From: Paenibacillus vini
GTDB lineage: Bacteria > Bacillota > Bacilli > Paenibacillales > Paenibacillaceae
NCBI RefSeq assembly: GCF_018403325.1
Contig: NZ_BOSL01000016.1
Span: 1-64,000, forward strand
Direction: 5' to 3'
DNA: 64,000 bases
Below are positions 53,318 to 62,304 of the stretch, piece by piece. Positions within the stretch are counted from its first letter, which is position 1. Each line of letters opens with the position of its first letter. The notes beneath the pieces are model-generated. The model saw nothing but the letters and a program-made list of their open reading frames with translations, did not search any database and was not told the DNA's origin. The translations under genes and the position numbers were made by a program.

Positions 53318-56044
53318 ATGAAGAGCAAAAAGTGGGAGTTTCTAGGTAGTCAGGGCCAATTTAAGCTGGAGCAGCCGGAAAAAAGCAGTTATTTGTATTT
53401 TCCGCTGGTCAACGAAGCGGGAATGATGTCCGCTATCACGCCTAATTTACACGGAGAAATGACCTCCGGCCACAATTCGTTTTTGATGGAGCCGGTATCG
53501 GTGCTGGATCTTCATAATTCCAAAGCTTCAAGAAACTTTTGGGTGTACCTGGAGGGAAGCGGTGCCTGGTCCGTGAGTGGGAATTCGGCCAAGCAAAATG
53601 CTGCGTTATTCTCCGGTAGCGAAGAGAAGAGCGAACTTGAGGGAGGCTTTCTTTGGCATAAAGTAACCCGGGAGCATGCGACTGCCGGCTTGCGGGCCGA
53701 AACGGTCAATTTTGTGCCTGTTACGGACGACAAAATCGAACTTATGAAAGTGAAGCTGACCAATACAGGAACATCCCCGCTTCGGCTAACTCCGACTGCG
53801 GCGATTCCGATCTATGGGCGGTCGGCGGATGACCTCCGCGATCATCGTCACGTTACTTCCTTGCTGCATCGCACCTTCACTTCGCAACACGGTGTCGAAG
53901 TCCAGCCGGCGCTTTCTTTTGACGAGCGGGGACATCGCGTCAATAAGATGACTTACGGCGTGTTCGGCGCCGGTGCAAGCGGAGAGGTCCCTGTAGGCTT
54001 CTTCCCGGAAACCGAAGGCTTTACAGGTGAGGGCGGTGCCCTAGATTGGCCGGAAGCCGTAGTAGCAAACCTGGAACCGGCTGTAAAGGCCGGAGCCGAG
54101 CTCGAAGGCTTTGAAGCGACCGGGGCTCTTCGTTTCGAAGAGGTTACCCTTGCTCCGGGGCAAGCTGTGTCCTATGTTATCGCGATGATCATCGCCGATG
54201 ACCGGATCGATCAGGAGCGGATTGCCGCCGACTATTTGTCGGAAGCGCGTTTCGATGAACTGCTTGGTCAGAATGAAGCCTATTGGCAGGCCAAGCTGGA
54301 TACGGTTACCTTCCATACCGGCGATAAAGAGCAGGATATGTGGATGAAATGGGTAACCCTTCAGCCGATTTTGCGGCGTCTCTACGGCAACTCCTTCCTC
54401 CCTTACCATGACTATGGCCGTGGGGGAAGAGGCTGGCGCGATTTGTGGCAGGATTGCCTGGCCCTTATGGTCATGGAGCCTGCGGAGGTCCGGAACTTGC
54501 TGCTTAACAACTATGCGGGTGTCCGGATGGATGGCAGCAACGCGACCATTATCGGATCGAAACCCGGCGAGTTCGTAGCGGACCGCAACAACATTCCTCG
54601 CGTCTGGATGGATCATGGGGCTTGGCCGCTGCTGACGACGCTGCTGTACATTCATCAAAGCGGGGACTTGGAGCTGCTGCTTCAACCGCAGACCTATTTC
54701 CGCGACGTATTCGTCAAACGCTGCAAGGAACGTGATTTGACGTGGACTCCGGAGCAAGGAAACAAGCTGCTGACCGGGGACGGGAAAGTCTATGAAGGAA
54801 CGATCCTGGAGCATATCCTGCTGCAAAATGTGACTCCGTTCTTCCATGTTGGAGAACACGGCAACATCCTGCTGGAGGGCGCCGATTGGAACGACGGCCT
54901 TGACTTGGCGCCGAACCGCGGCGAAAGCGTGGCGTTTACGGCTTTCTATGCGAGCAATCTGCTTGAGCTTTCTGAGCTGTTGCTAGAGATGAATGAGAAG
55001 ACCGGCCAGGATTCCGTGGAGATCGCCGAAGAAATGGCGGTTCTGTTCGACACCTTATGTAATCCGGTAGCTTACGACAGCATTGCCGATAAACGGGCTT
55101 TGCTGCAGCGTTATTACGATTCCATTGTTCCTTCTGTTTCCGGAGCGAAGGTGAAGCTGGATATCCGTCAGGTCGCTGAAGACTTGAAGCGTAAGGGCGA
55201 ATGGGCGATGGAGCATCTGCGCCGGAACGAATGGATCAAGAACAAGGAAGGCCATGAATGGTTTAACGGGTACTATAACGATCATGCCGAGCGGGTAGAG
55301 GGAGATCAGCCTAGCGGGGTACGGATGACATTGACGGGCCAAGTGTTCACGATCATGGGCGGCGTCGCCACTGAAGAACAGATCGGTAAAATATCCTCCG
55401 CCGTGAACCGTTATTTGAAAGACGACAAGATCGGATACCGTTTGAATTCCCGGTTTGGTGGTATTCAGCAGGATCTGGGACGGGCGTTTGGCTTCGCCTT
55501 CGGACATAAGGAGAACGGCGCAATGTTCAGTCATATGACCGTGATGTATGCGAACGCATTGTATAAGCGCGGTTTTGTGAAGGAGGGCTTCGACGTCCTG
55601 GACTCCATATACAAACTGTCCGCCGACTTTGAGCAAAGCCGCATGTATCCGGGAATCCCGGAGTATATCAACGAAAAAGGACGCGGCATGTACACGTATC
55701 TGACCGGATCGGCCAGTTGGCTGTTGCTGACCCAGTTGACGGAAGTGTTCGGGGTCAAGGGCTATTACGGCGATTTGCAGTTGGAGCCGAAATTGATGAA
55801 ACCGCAGTTTGACGTGGACGGTAAAGCTTCCGTTGAGACGTTGTTTGCCGGACGTATGCTGCGTCTCGTTTATTGTAATCCTCAAGGAGCCGATTACGGA
55901 GCATATCGCATTCAATCCGTTACCTTGAACGGGGAGTCGCTTCCTTTCGTCGTTTCGGGAGAAGGCTGCCTGATTCAACGGAGCGCGATCGAAAAGCTTT
56001 CGGAAGACGGATTGCATGAGCTTGAAATTGTATTGGGGCAATAA
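53318..56044 (+). CDS. GH94 family glycoside phosphorylase
   Basis: A 908-residue GH94 protein. The N-terminal beta-sandwich (about 1-280) precedes an (alpha/alpha)6 barrel, with GADWNDGLDLAPNR (D523-G527) holding the conserved general acid and GRGGRGWRDLWQDCLA binding the substrate. The length fits laminaribiose or beta-1,3-oligoglucan phosphorylases (about 900) better than cellobiose (about 810) or chitobiose enzymes. It would release glucose 1-phosphate inside the cell from an imported disaccharide. Substrate is inferred. GGGAGAGGGAG precedes the ATG. Confidence 0.88.
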   Translation: MKSKKWEFLGSQGQFKLEQPEKSSYLYFPLVNEAGMMSAITPNLHGEMTSGHNSFLMEPVSVLDLHNSKASRNFWVYLEGSGAWSVSGNSAKQNAALFSGSEEKSELEGGFLWHKVTREHATAGLRAETVNFVPVTDDKIELMKVKLTNTGTSPLRLTPTAAIPIYGRSADDLRDHRHVTSLLHRTFTSQHGVEVQPALSFDERGHRVNKMTYGVFGAGASGEVPVGFFPETEGFTGEGGALDWPEAVVANLEPAVKAGAELEGFEATGALRFEEVTLAPGQAVSYVIAMIIADDRIDQERIAADYLSEARFDELLGQNEAYWQAKLDTVTFHTGDKEQDMWMKWVTLQPILRRLYGNSFLPYHDYGRGGRGWRDLWQDCLALMVMEPAEVRNLLLNNYAGVRMDGSNATIIGSKPGEFVADRNNIPRVWMDHGAWPLLTTLLYIHQSGDLELLLQPQTYFRDVFVKRCKERDLTWTPEQGNKLLTGDGKVYEGTILEHILLQNVTPFFHVGEHGNILLEGADWNDGLDLAPNRGESVAFTAFYASNLLELSELLLEMNEKTGQDSVEIAEEMAVLFDTLCNPVAYDSIADKRALLQRYYDSIVPSVSGAKVKLDIRQVAEDLKRKGEWAMEHLRRNEWIKNKEGHEWFNGYYNDHAERVEGDQPSGVRMTLTGQVFTIMGGVATEEQIGKISSAVNRYLKDDKIGYRLNSRFGGIQQDLGRAFGFAFGHKENGAMFSHMTVMYANALYKRGFVKEGFDVLDSIYKLSADFEQSRMYPGIPEYINEKGRGMYTYLTGSASWLLLTQLTEVFGVKGYYGDLQLEPKLMKPQFDVDGKASVETLFAGRMLRLVYCNPQGADYGAYRIQSVTLNGESLPFVVSGEGCLIQRSAIEKLSEDGLHELEIVLGQ

Positions 56045-56077
56045 AGCCCGTTAGTGATTTTGGGAGGCATTTCAGCA

Positions 56078-56977
56078 ATGGCTTATCAACTTAAGAATGA
56101 ACAACTGGTGATTGAAATCGCTGAGCCCGGAGATTATCGGGGATCCCGTTTTGATTGGAACGGATTTATTACGGACGTTACATTACTCGATGGAAATCAC
56201 TCATACTGCGTTCCCGAAAGCCTGGTGCCCGGTCAGGGCACCGGAGGCGCGGGCCTGTGCAATGAGTTCGGAATTAAGGAACCGATCGGCTACGAGGACG
56301 CGCCAGTAGGTGGAGCGTTTCCCAAACTCGGCGTCGGGCTGCTAACCCGGCCGGATGACCGGGAATATGACTTCTCGCGAGCGTATCCGATCAAACCTTT
56401 TGCTACTGAAATCGAAATGGAAGGCACCCGGAAAATTACGTTTCGGATAACTCCGGAAGATTGCCGTGGATACGCGGTTGCCGTTACCAAATCGGTTTCG
56501 ATAGACGAAAATCGGCTTACGGTACAGTATCTGCTTCACAATACAGGGACGAAGCCTATCCTTACCGAGGAATATTGTCATAATTTCTTTGGAATCGACG
56601 GTTATCCGATAGGTCCGAATTACGTATTGAAGTTTCCGTTTGAATTGTTTCCCTGGGCGGATGAAGAGGAAACGCTTGCCGGCCTGATCTTTGGCAAGGG
56701 AGATGCCGGCGAAGTTCGCTGGGACCATACGCCAAAAGACCCGTTTTATTTCCGCCTTCCGGGTTTCGATGGAAATAAATACCCTTGGGTCTGGGAACTG
56801 CTGCACCACCCGAGTGGAGCAGGCGTCCGTGAAATCAGCAGATTCCATGTTTCGGCTGCGGCGGTTTGGGGAATCGGCCATGTCGTATCCCCGGAAATGT
56901 TTATTGAAGTGAAACTGGCTCCCGGCGAACAAAAGACCTGGTCGAGAGTATATGAATTTTTCACGAAACCGGACTAG
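56078..56977 (+). CDS. Galactose-mutarotase-fold protein (aldose 1-epimerase-like)
   Basis: A 299-residue beta-sandwich protein of the mutarotase superfamily, as judged by AYQLKNEQLVIEIAEPGDY at the start and YLLHNTGTKPILTEEYCHNFFGIDGYPIG. The ATG at 56078 follows GGGAGGC; the ORF opens 24 nt earlier. It begins 34 bp after the GH94 gene. It may interconvert the anomers that phosphorylases need, but the active-site residues of true aldose epimerases are not certain here. Confidence 0.7.
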   Translation: MAYQLKNEQLVIEIAEPGDYRGSRFDWNGFITDVTLLDGNHSYCVPESLVPGQGTGGAGLCNEFGIKEPIGYEDAPVGGAFPKLGVGLLTRPDDREYDFSRAYPIKPFATEIEMEGTRKITFRITPEDCRGYAVAVTKSVSIDENRLTVQYLLHNTGTKPILTEEYCHNFFGIDGYPIGPNYVLKFPFELFPWADEEETLAGLIFGKGDAGEVRWDHTPKDPFYFRLPGFDGNKYPWVWELLHHPSGAGVREISRFHVSAAAVWGIGHVVSPEMFIEVKLAPGEQKTWSRVYEFFTKPD

Positions 56978-57044
56978 GTCCTTTGACGGGATGAAGCGTT
57001 AATGTGTCAATTCTGCAAACTGCGGGTTTTGACGAAATATCAGC

Positions 57045-57073
57045 TTGCTGGAAAAAAGAATAGTTGCTATGAT
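57045..57073 (+). promoter_or_regulatory. SigA promoter of serC
   Basis: TTGCTG (57045-57050), 17-bp spacer, TATGAT (57068-57073). Confidence 0.55.
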
Positions 57074-57131
57074 AATCCTTATCTAAAACTTCGAACCATA
57101 TTAGACAATGAGGAGAAAGGATGGGGGAGCA

Positions 57132-58220
57132 ATGAGCAAGAGAGCTTACAACTTTAACGCAGGACCGGCGGCCCTGCCACTTGCTGTTCTGGAACGCGCG
57201 CAAGCGGAATTTGTCGATTTTAAAGGTACCGGAATGTCCATTATGGAGATGTCGCACCGCGGCAAGGTATATGAAGAGGTTCATAATGAAGCCTCAAGCC
57301 GCTTGCTGAACCTGTTGGGGAATCCGGAGGGATACAAGGTATTGTTCCTGCAAGGCGGAGCTACGACGCAATTCGCTATGCTTCCGATGAACCTTTTGAC
57401 GGAAGGCAAAACGGCCGGCTACGTGAAGACGGGAAGCTGGGCGAACAAGGCGCTCAAGGAAGCCAAGCTGATCGGGGACACTTTTGTCGCAGCTTCTTCG
57501 GAAGAAGATAAATATATGTCGGTACCGGATCTCAGCAAGCTGAACCTTCCTGAGAACGCAGCTTACCTGCATGTTACTTCCAATGAAACGATCGAAGGAA
57601 CTCAATTCCAAAGCTTTCCGGATACCGGAAGCGTGCCTTTGATTGCGGACATGTCGAGCGATATTTTGTGCCGTCCTTTTGATTTGACCCAGTTCGGCGT
57701 CGTTTATGCCGGCGCACAGAAGAATCTGGGACCATCCGGCGTAACGGTGGTAATCGCCCGCGAGGAGCTTCTTCAGAACTCCCCTAAGCACTTGCCTAGC
57801 TATTTCCGTTACGATACCCATGCCGAGAATAACTCGCTTTATAACACGCCGCCATCCTTCTCGATTTATATGGTGAACGAAGTGTTGAAATGGATCGAAG
57901 AGCAGGGTTCCCTGGCAGGAATCGAGCAGAAGAACAAGGACAAAGCGAATCTTCTGTACCAGGCGATCGATGGCAGCGGCGGATTCTACCGCGGATGCGC
58001 GAATGCGGCAGACCGTTCGATCATGAACGTGACCTTCCGTCTTGCTTCCGAGGAGCTGGAGAAGCAGTTCATCAAGCAATCGGAACTGGAAGGTTTCGTG
58101 GGCTTGAAGGGTCACCGCAGCGTCGGCGGGCTTCGTGCCTCCATTTATAACGCAGTGCCTTATGACAGCGTCAAAGCACTCGTTGACTTCATGACCGAGT
58201 TTCAAAAAGCGAACGGATAA
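57132..58220 (+). CDS. serC: Phosphoserine aminotransferase
   Basis: A 362-residue PLP enzyme converting 3-phosphohydroxypyruvate to phosphoserine. N-terminal YNFNAGPAALP, EMSHRGKVYEE and the PLP-Lys region VVYAGAQKNLGPSGV are SerC signatures, and GHRSVGGLRASIYNA is near the C-terminus. ATG at 57132 gives the family start; a longer in-frame start at 57108 lacks a ribosome site. A four-codon mini-ORF overlaps it (ATGA at 57132). Single gene with promoter and terminator. Confidence 0.95.
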   Translation: MSKRAYNFNAGPAALPLAVLERAQAEFVDFKGTGMSIMEMSHRGKVYEEVHNEASSRLLNLLGNPEGYKVLFLQGGATTQFAMLPMNLLTEGKTAGYVKTGSWANKALKEAKLIGDTFVAASSEEDKYMSVPDLSKLNLPENAAYLHVTSNETIEGTQFQSFPDTGSVPLIADMSSDILCRPFDLTQFGVVYAGAQKNLGPSGVTVVIAREELLQNSPKHLPSYFRYDTHAENNSLYNTPPSFSIYMVNEVLKWIEEQGSLAGIEQKNKDKANLLYQAIDGSGGFYRGCANAADRSIMNVTFRLASEELEKQFIKQSELEGFVGLKGHRSVGGLRASIYNAVPYDSVKALVDFMTEFQKANG

Positions 58221-58243
58221 CAATTAATTAAGCAAGCTTGAAG

Positions 58244-58278
58244 CGGCAGCGGAGGATAATCCTCCGGCTGCCGTTTTT
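58244..58278 (+). terminator. Terminator after serC
   Basis: CGGCAGCGGAGG with CCTCCGGCTGCCG (one bulged G), loop ATAAT, five Ts. Confidence 0.9.
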
Positions 58279-58383
58279 GTTGGCGCTGACTTATGGACCA
58301 TTCTTTTTGATGCGGCTTTTCCGGATAAACTGTTATAATAAAGAGATTGAGTTCAAAAAAGACATATAGAGGTGTTGATCAAC

Positions 58384-58848
58384 ATGGCATTGCATATTGT
58401 ACTCGTAGAGCCGGAGATTCCGGCGAATACCGGGAATATTGCGAGAACCTGCGCGGCGACCGGCATTCACTTGCATCTGGTGCGGCCTCTCGGTTTTCGA
58501 ACTGATGACGCTACGTTAAAAAGGGCGGGACTTGATTACTGGTACGCCGTAAATATCGAATATCACGATTCGTTTGCCGAGGTAGAAGAGAAATACAGCG
58601 GCAGCCGGTTTTTCTTCGCTACAACTAAAGCCAAGAAGCGTTACACGGATTTCGAATACCAAGATGGAGATTTCTTTGTGTTCGGTAAAGAAACCAAGGG
58701 GCTCGCGCCTGAAATTTTGGAGGCCCACCCCGAAACGGTGATGCGGATGCCGATGACCGACAAGGTCCGCTCGCTCAATTTATCGAATTCCGCGGCGATT
58801 ATCGTTTACGAAGCGCTGCGGCAGCTGGATTTTCCGGGGATGGAATAA
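58384..58848 (+). CDS. trmL: tRNA (cytidine(34)-2'-O)-methyltransferase
   Basis: A 154-residue SPOUT methyltransferase that modifies the wobble base of tRNA-Leu. The N-terminus IVLVEPEIPANTGNIARTCAATG and the knot motifs FGKETKGLAPEIL and VRSLNLSNSAAIIVYEALRQ are diagnostic. ATG at 58384 is 9 nt after AGAGGTG; the GTG at 58372 is inside the site. Monocistronic or with the acetyltransferase 48 bp downstream. Confidence 0.95.
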   Translation: MALHIVLVEPEIPANTGNIARTCAATGIHLHLVRPLGFRTDDATLKRAGLDYWYAVNIEYHDSFAEVEEKYSGSRFFFATTKAKKRYTDFEYQDGDFFVFGKETKGLAPEILEAHPETVMRMPMTDKVRSLNLSNSAAIIVYEALRQLDFPGME

Positions 58849-58896
58849 GGGGAAATTGCGAGGAATAGCGGTATATAAATTGTGGAGGTACTGAAC

Positions 58897-59466
58897 ATGT
58901 CTCAACTTAGAACAGAAAAAGAAAAAATGCTCGGGGGCGAGTGGTATGACGCCAGCGATGCGGAGCTGGTCGCTGAACGGTTAAAGGCCCGCCAACTGAC
59001 CCGCCAATACAATCAGACGCTTGAGGATGAAAGAGAGCAGAGAACGGCCATTCTGAAGGAACTATTCGGATCTACCGGGGAGCATATTTATATTGAACCG
59101 ACATTCCGGTGCGACTATGGATCGAATATCTACGTCGGGGACCAATTTTACGCCAACTTTGATTGCGTGATACTGGATGTTTGCGAAGTGCGGATCGGGG
59201 ACTTTTGTTTCATGGCGCCGGGTGTTCATATCTATACGGCGGCGCATCCTTTGAATCCGAACGAGCGGAACTCCGGGGCCGAATTCGGGAAGCCGGTGAC
59301 CATCGGCAATAACGTCTGGATTGGCGGCCGTGCTGTTATTGTGCCGGGCGTCACGATCGGCGATAACGTAGTCATCGCGGCGGGGGCGGTAGTCACGAAG
59401 GATGTACCTGATAATGCGGTTGTCGGCGGGAATCCTGCGAAAATAATTAAATACGTTGAGATTTAG
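58897..59466 (+). CDS. Sugar O-acetyltransferase (maltose acetyltransferase-like)
   Basis: A 189-residue left-handed beta-helix (hexapeptide repeat) acetyltransferase. The N-terminal [28 protein letters not shown] domain is the Maa/NodL type; the LbH repeats run about 65-185, with catalytic His in YTAAHPLNP. Acceptor is probably a glucose or maltose type sugar. ATG at 58897 follows GTGGAGGT. Confidence 0.92.
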   Translation: MSQLRTEKEKMLGGEWYDASDAELVAERLKARQLTRQYNQTLEDEREQRTAILKELFGSTGEHIYIEPTFRCDYGSNIYVGDQFYANFDCVILDVCEVRIGDFCFMAPGVHIYTAAHPLNPNERNSGAEFGKPVTIGNNVWIGGRAVIVPGVTIGDNVVIAAGAVVTKDVPDNAVVGGNPAKIIKYVEI

Positions 59467-59566
59467 CGAATCAGCAGGAATCCTGAAAAAAATAGCGAAT
59501 TATAAAATAGGAATAGGTATTTGGTTCTATTTTACATAATATTTTTTCAGGAGAGGTGTACGTTTT

Positions 59567-59812
59567 ATGAAACCTGCTGGTGTGGTCCGCAAAGTGGACC
59601 AGCTGGGAAGAATTGTCTTGCCCAAATCGCTTCGAAAGAGATATCAGATGAACGAGGGGGATCCTGTAGAAATTTTAGTGCAGGGTGACCACATCATTTT
59701 AGAGAGATATCGCCCAAAATGTGTGTTCTGCGGTTCCATGGAACAAGTAAGCGACTTCAAGGAACGTTCCATTTGCCATCAGTGTCTGCTGGAAATGAAC
59801 CGGTTGTCCTAA
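59567..59812 (+). CDS. AbrB-family transition regulator with C-terminal cysteine pairs
   Basis: An 81-residue protein. Residues 1-50 are an AbrB-type swapped-hairpin DNA-binding domain (PAGVVRKVDQLGRIVLPKSLRKRYQM). Instead of the usual C-terminal domain it has CVFC (C52, C55) and CHQC (C70, C73), a likely small zinc module. AGGAGAGGTG precedes the ATG. It belongs with AbrB/Abh-like regulators of growth transition, but its targets are unknown. Confidence 0.85.
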   Translation: MKPAGVVRKVDQLGRIVLPKSLRKRYQMNEGDPVEILVQGDHIILERYRPKCVFCGSMEQVSDFKERSICHQCLLEMNRLS

Positions 59813-59874
59813 CCCGTTCGGAGTGGCGAGCTGCCTGGCGGTTACGCGGGGAGACTTGCCTGCGATGCGGTCTG

Positions 59875-59914
59875 AAATAAATAAGCCTCCCCAGAAGGGG
59901 AAGCTCATTTATTT
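59875..59914. terminator. Terminator between the AbrB-like gene and the 34-aa ORF
   Basis: AAATAAATAAGC with GCTCATTTATTT around a CCCC-AGAA-GGGG tip. Works for both converging genes. Confidence 0.7.
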
Positions 59915-60017
59915 ACAGGCCTTTTGTTTTGTCATCATTGTAGGATGAAGTCAGAATGCCGCACAGGAACATGGCCAGCACCACAGTAATAATCCAAAAT
60001 GTTAGCGAAAAACTCAT
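59913..60017 (-). CDS. Small single-span membrane protein (34 aa)
   Basis: A 34-residue ORF: MSFSLTFWIITVVLAMFLCGIL then TSSYNDDKTKGL, that is one hydrophobic helix and a short polar tail. GGAGGTG site 8 nt upstream of the ATG at 60017. Its stop lies at the base of the terminator shared with the AbrB-like gene. No family is recognised. Confidence 0.55.
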   Translation of the reverse strand: MSFSLTFWIITVVLAMFLCGILTSSYNDDKTKGL

Positions 60018-60128
60018 AGCGGAACACCTCCACGTTATACTCCTGCTCCTATTATACCCATCTCTCCATTAAAAATAAATCAAATTATGATCTATTTCAT
60101 AGACAAAATAAAAGAGTCTCGTGATTAC

Positions 60129-61196
60129 CTATTTAAAAAACAGAAAATGCGTTGGAACCGGACGGAGCTGCCCGTCGGAAGGCTTGTTGACGACCCGGCC
60201 GTTCACGATCAGGGAAGAGGAGCCTCCGCCATCCAGGTTATATGCGTCCTGAACGCCAAGCTTGAACAACTTGTCCTGTAACTCGGGCAGCGTGGCGCCG
60301 GAGCTTCCGTTCTCATCCCTGCCGTCGATGACGAGGATCAGAAGCTGATCATCCTTGTAGTTGCCGATGACCGTACGGGGAGCCCGCAGCGGCGAAGTTT
60401 TCCATTTTTGCGGAATGGTCGTTTTCACGCCGTTATTCAGCAGAATCGGGACAAAGGACGCACCGAACGAAGGCTGCAGCTTGTCCAAATCGGCTTTGTT
60501 TTTATACTTTCCTCCGATCAGCTTGCCGGATTTGCTGAGACCTACAAAGAATAAATCCTTAAAGGTCGGTTCGAATCCGGTCAAATACTCCCCGTTCAAT
60601 ACGGTAGTGCTAAGCGGGTATCTCTTCCCTTGCGAATCTGCAAATCCTCCGGCATTGATCCCGGCTACGGCTCCATGCCGCTGAACAGCCCGGAGCGTCG
60701 TTTCCGCACCGCCCAGCTTGTCCTTGCCTAGCGACATTTTCATCGCATCCGGCGATTTCAGCTTCACCTTCATGGCGTAGCCTTTATAAGTTCCCGGATT
60801 GACTTTATACAATTCGATCCGGATTTTATCGCTTTGTATTGTCTGGAAAGGCGTGCCCAGCTTAACGGTAATTCTTTTGTTATAAATGGCCTCCGGACGG
60901 TTAGCCGATTGTTGAGCCGTCTCTACGATCGTTGACATAGTGGAAGTCGTTTTATGATAGAGTTCGGCAGTTTCCTTGATGGAGGAGGCCGTCAGTTTGG
61001 CCGCTCCTTCGGCTGCATCCAGCTTTTGGGCGATTTGCCCGGTAACCTGGGGAATTTCCGAATCCGGTGCAAAGCTTACTTTGTCCCGGTTCAGATCGAT
61101 ATTGGCTCCTCCGATGAACAGCGCAATTAACAGTCCCAAGAGGGGACCGGTCGCCAGCAGAAAAAAACGGTTGATTTGTTTGGTCGGTGTTATCAT
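60129..61196 (-). CDS. Phosphodiester glycosidase-family (NAGPA-like) protein
   Basis: A 355-residue protein with one N-terminal membrane anchor (about 10-32), a helical segment (50-100), and a C-terminal NAGPA domain (about 145-350: GINAGGF, RAPRTVIGNYKDDQLLILVIDGR, YNLDGGGSSSLIVNGRVVN). The domain hydrolyses N-acetylglucosamine-1-phosphodiester bonds in the mammalian uncovering enzyme; bacterial members are thought to act on cell-surface glycans. ATG overlaps the end of the upstream gene (4 bp). Confidence 0.85.
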   Translation of the reverse strand: MITPTKQINRFFLLATGPLLGLLIALFIGGANIDLNRDKVSFAPDSEIPQVTGQIAQKLDAAEGAAKLTASSIKETAELYHKTTSTMSTIVETAQQSANRPEAIYNKRITVKLGTPFQTIQSDKIRIELYKVNPGTYKGYAMKVKLKSPDAMKMSLGKDKLGGAETTLRAVQRHGAVAGINAGGFADSQGKRYPLSTTVLNGEYLTGFEPTFKDLFFVGLSKSGKLIGGKYKNKADLDKLQPSFGASFVPILLNNGVKTTIPQKWKTSPLRAPRTVIGNYKDDQLLILVIDGRDENGSSGATLPELQDKLFKLGVQDAYNLDGGGSSSLIVNGRVVNKPSDGQLRPVPTHFLFFK

Positions 61197-61600
61197 TTCA
61201 GCAAATCCATCTTCTTTTGCAGCTCGGCCAGCTGTTTTTTCACTTCGCTTAATTGAGTGTAGAGCTTGTTGCTGTTGTCCGTCTTATCGGTGGTGTTGTC
61301 CTTCGTGAATTCCAGGAGCTCATTAAATGTCTCCACTTTGCTTTGCAAATTGTTTACCTCGGTACTAAGCGCGGATAGCTGCGCCGTATAGTCGGCCTTG
61401 AGTTCCTCGGTCTTGGCTTGCCAATTGGCATCCAGCTGCTGCATCATGGATTCCTTCAAATGATTGCTGTATAAGTAAGCGGAAGCGCCTCCCGCACCTA
61501 TTAACAAAATCCAGATCAAAACGATAAGTTTGGCGGATGGCTTGCGTGACGTTCTTCTGGTGCGAGAGGGCTCGGTTGCGAGTTCGGTATTGTATGACAT
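61193..61600 (-). CDS. Membrane-anchored coiled-coil protein
   Basis: A 135-residue protein: basic cytoplasmic N-terminus (RTRRTSRKPSAK), one membrane helix (about 25-43), then a coiled coil to the end (about 55-135, LSALSTEVNNLQSKVETFNELL and LSEVKKQLAELQKKMDLL). ATGA overlap with the NAGPA-like gene indicates a two-gene operon and a possible complex. No family recognised. Confidence 0.75.
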   Translation of the reverse strand: MSYNTELATEPSRTRRTSRKPSAKLIVLIWILLIGAGGASAYLYSNHLKESMMQQLDANWQAKTEELKADYTAQLSALSTEVNNLQSKVETFNELLEFTKDNTTDKTDNSNKLYTQLSEVKKQLAELQKKMDLLK

Positions 61601-61774
61601 GTGATCACCTCTGGGTCTTTATTTCCAGACTACATTCTATCATGTGGTTTCTATTATCGCAAAATACACTAGATTCTGACAAAGCGGCGTAAATTTAACT
61701 TCGGAAAGTGAATTGCGATCCTAATTTGTCCTCGGGTACAATCGCTTTAAAGTTGAATAACGGGGGGCGCTGAC

Positions 61775-62269
61775 ATGGAGCTATGGCTCGGAGAGATGAT
61801 TCGCAGCTTGCCGGCAGGCCTGAAAAATGAGGTTGATGGTTATTTAGATGAAGGAACGTTTATTTCATTTGCCGGGCAGGTAACGGTCGGAGAAGCAAGC
61901 GACAGCGAAAACGGAATCGAGCAGAAAGGACGGGCAGGAAAGGAGGCTATTCAGGACTTGTTGAAACAACCTGCTTGGAAGGAGACAGAGTGGCGGGTTC
62001 ATGAGAACGGCAACTATGTAACTTTCGTCCTGCCTCCCGGACTACATGCGGAGTCGTTGTTAAGGGCTTCGTTGCTTAAGGGAACGGCATTTTGGCCGGG
62101 CTCGGTCCTAGAAAAGGATGAGGGGAAGGACGGCCCTGCCATAGAGCTGGTCCGTGATCCCGAGGTCTTTACCGTTGTTTTTGGAGGACATGACGAAAAG
62201 GCGATCCGCACGGGGATGGACCGGATCGCCGAGGCGTTGTCGGAGTTTACCGCACGTTTCGAGTGTTGA
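61775..62269 (+). CDS. Stand-alone aminotransferase C-terminal domain-like protein
   Basis: A 164-residue protein. Its second half, NYVTFVLPPGLHAESLLRASLLKGTAFWPGSVLEK ... VFTVVFGGHDEKAIRTGMDRIAEAL, resembles the small C-terminal domain of fold-type I aminotransferases as in MocR-type regulators (LPxGxxAxxLLxxAxxxGVxxxPGS, then a final helix). The PLP-lysine domain is absent, and no upstream remnant is seen. It could be a decayed enzyme or a ligand-binding relict. ATG 61775 after CGGGGGGCG. Confidence 0.6.
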   Translation: MELWLGEMIRSLPAGLKNEVDGYLDEGTFISFAGQVTVGEASDSENGIEQKGRAGKEAIQDLLKQPAWKETEWRVHENGNYVTFVLPPGLHAESLLRASLLKGTAFWPGSVLEKDEGKDGPAIELVRDPEVFTVVFGGHDEKAIRTGMDRIAEALSEFTARFEC

Positions 62270-62304
62270 AACCGGTGCTCGTTCTCCGGGATATCGCGAA
62301 TTTA

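Noticed and set aside
58348-58366. GTTCAAAAAAGAC upstream of trmL as another repeat copy
   Set aside because: It matches only the first nine or so bases of the repeat ends, with no partner end or core nearby.
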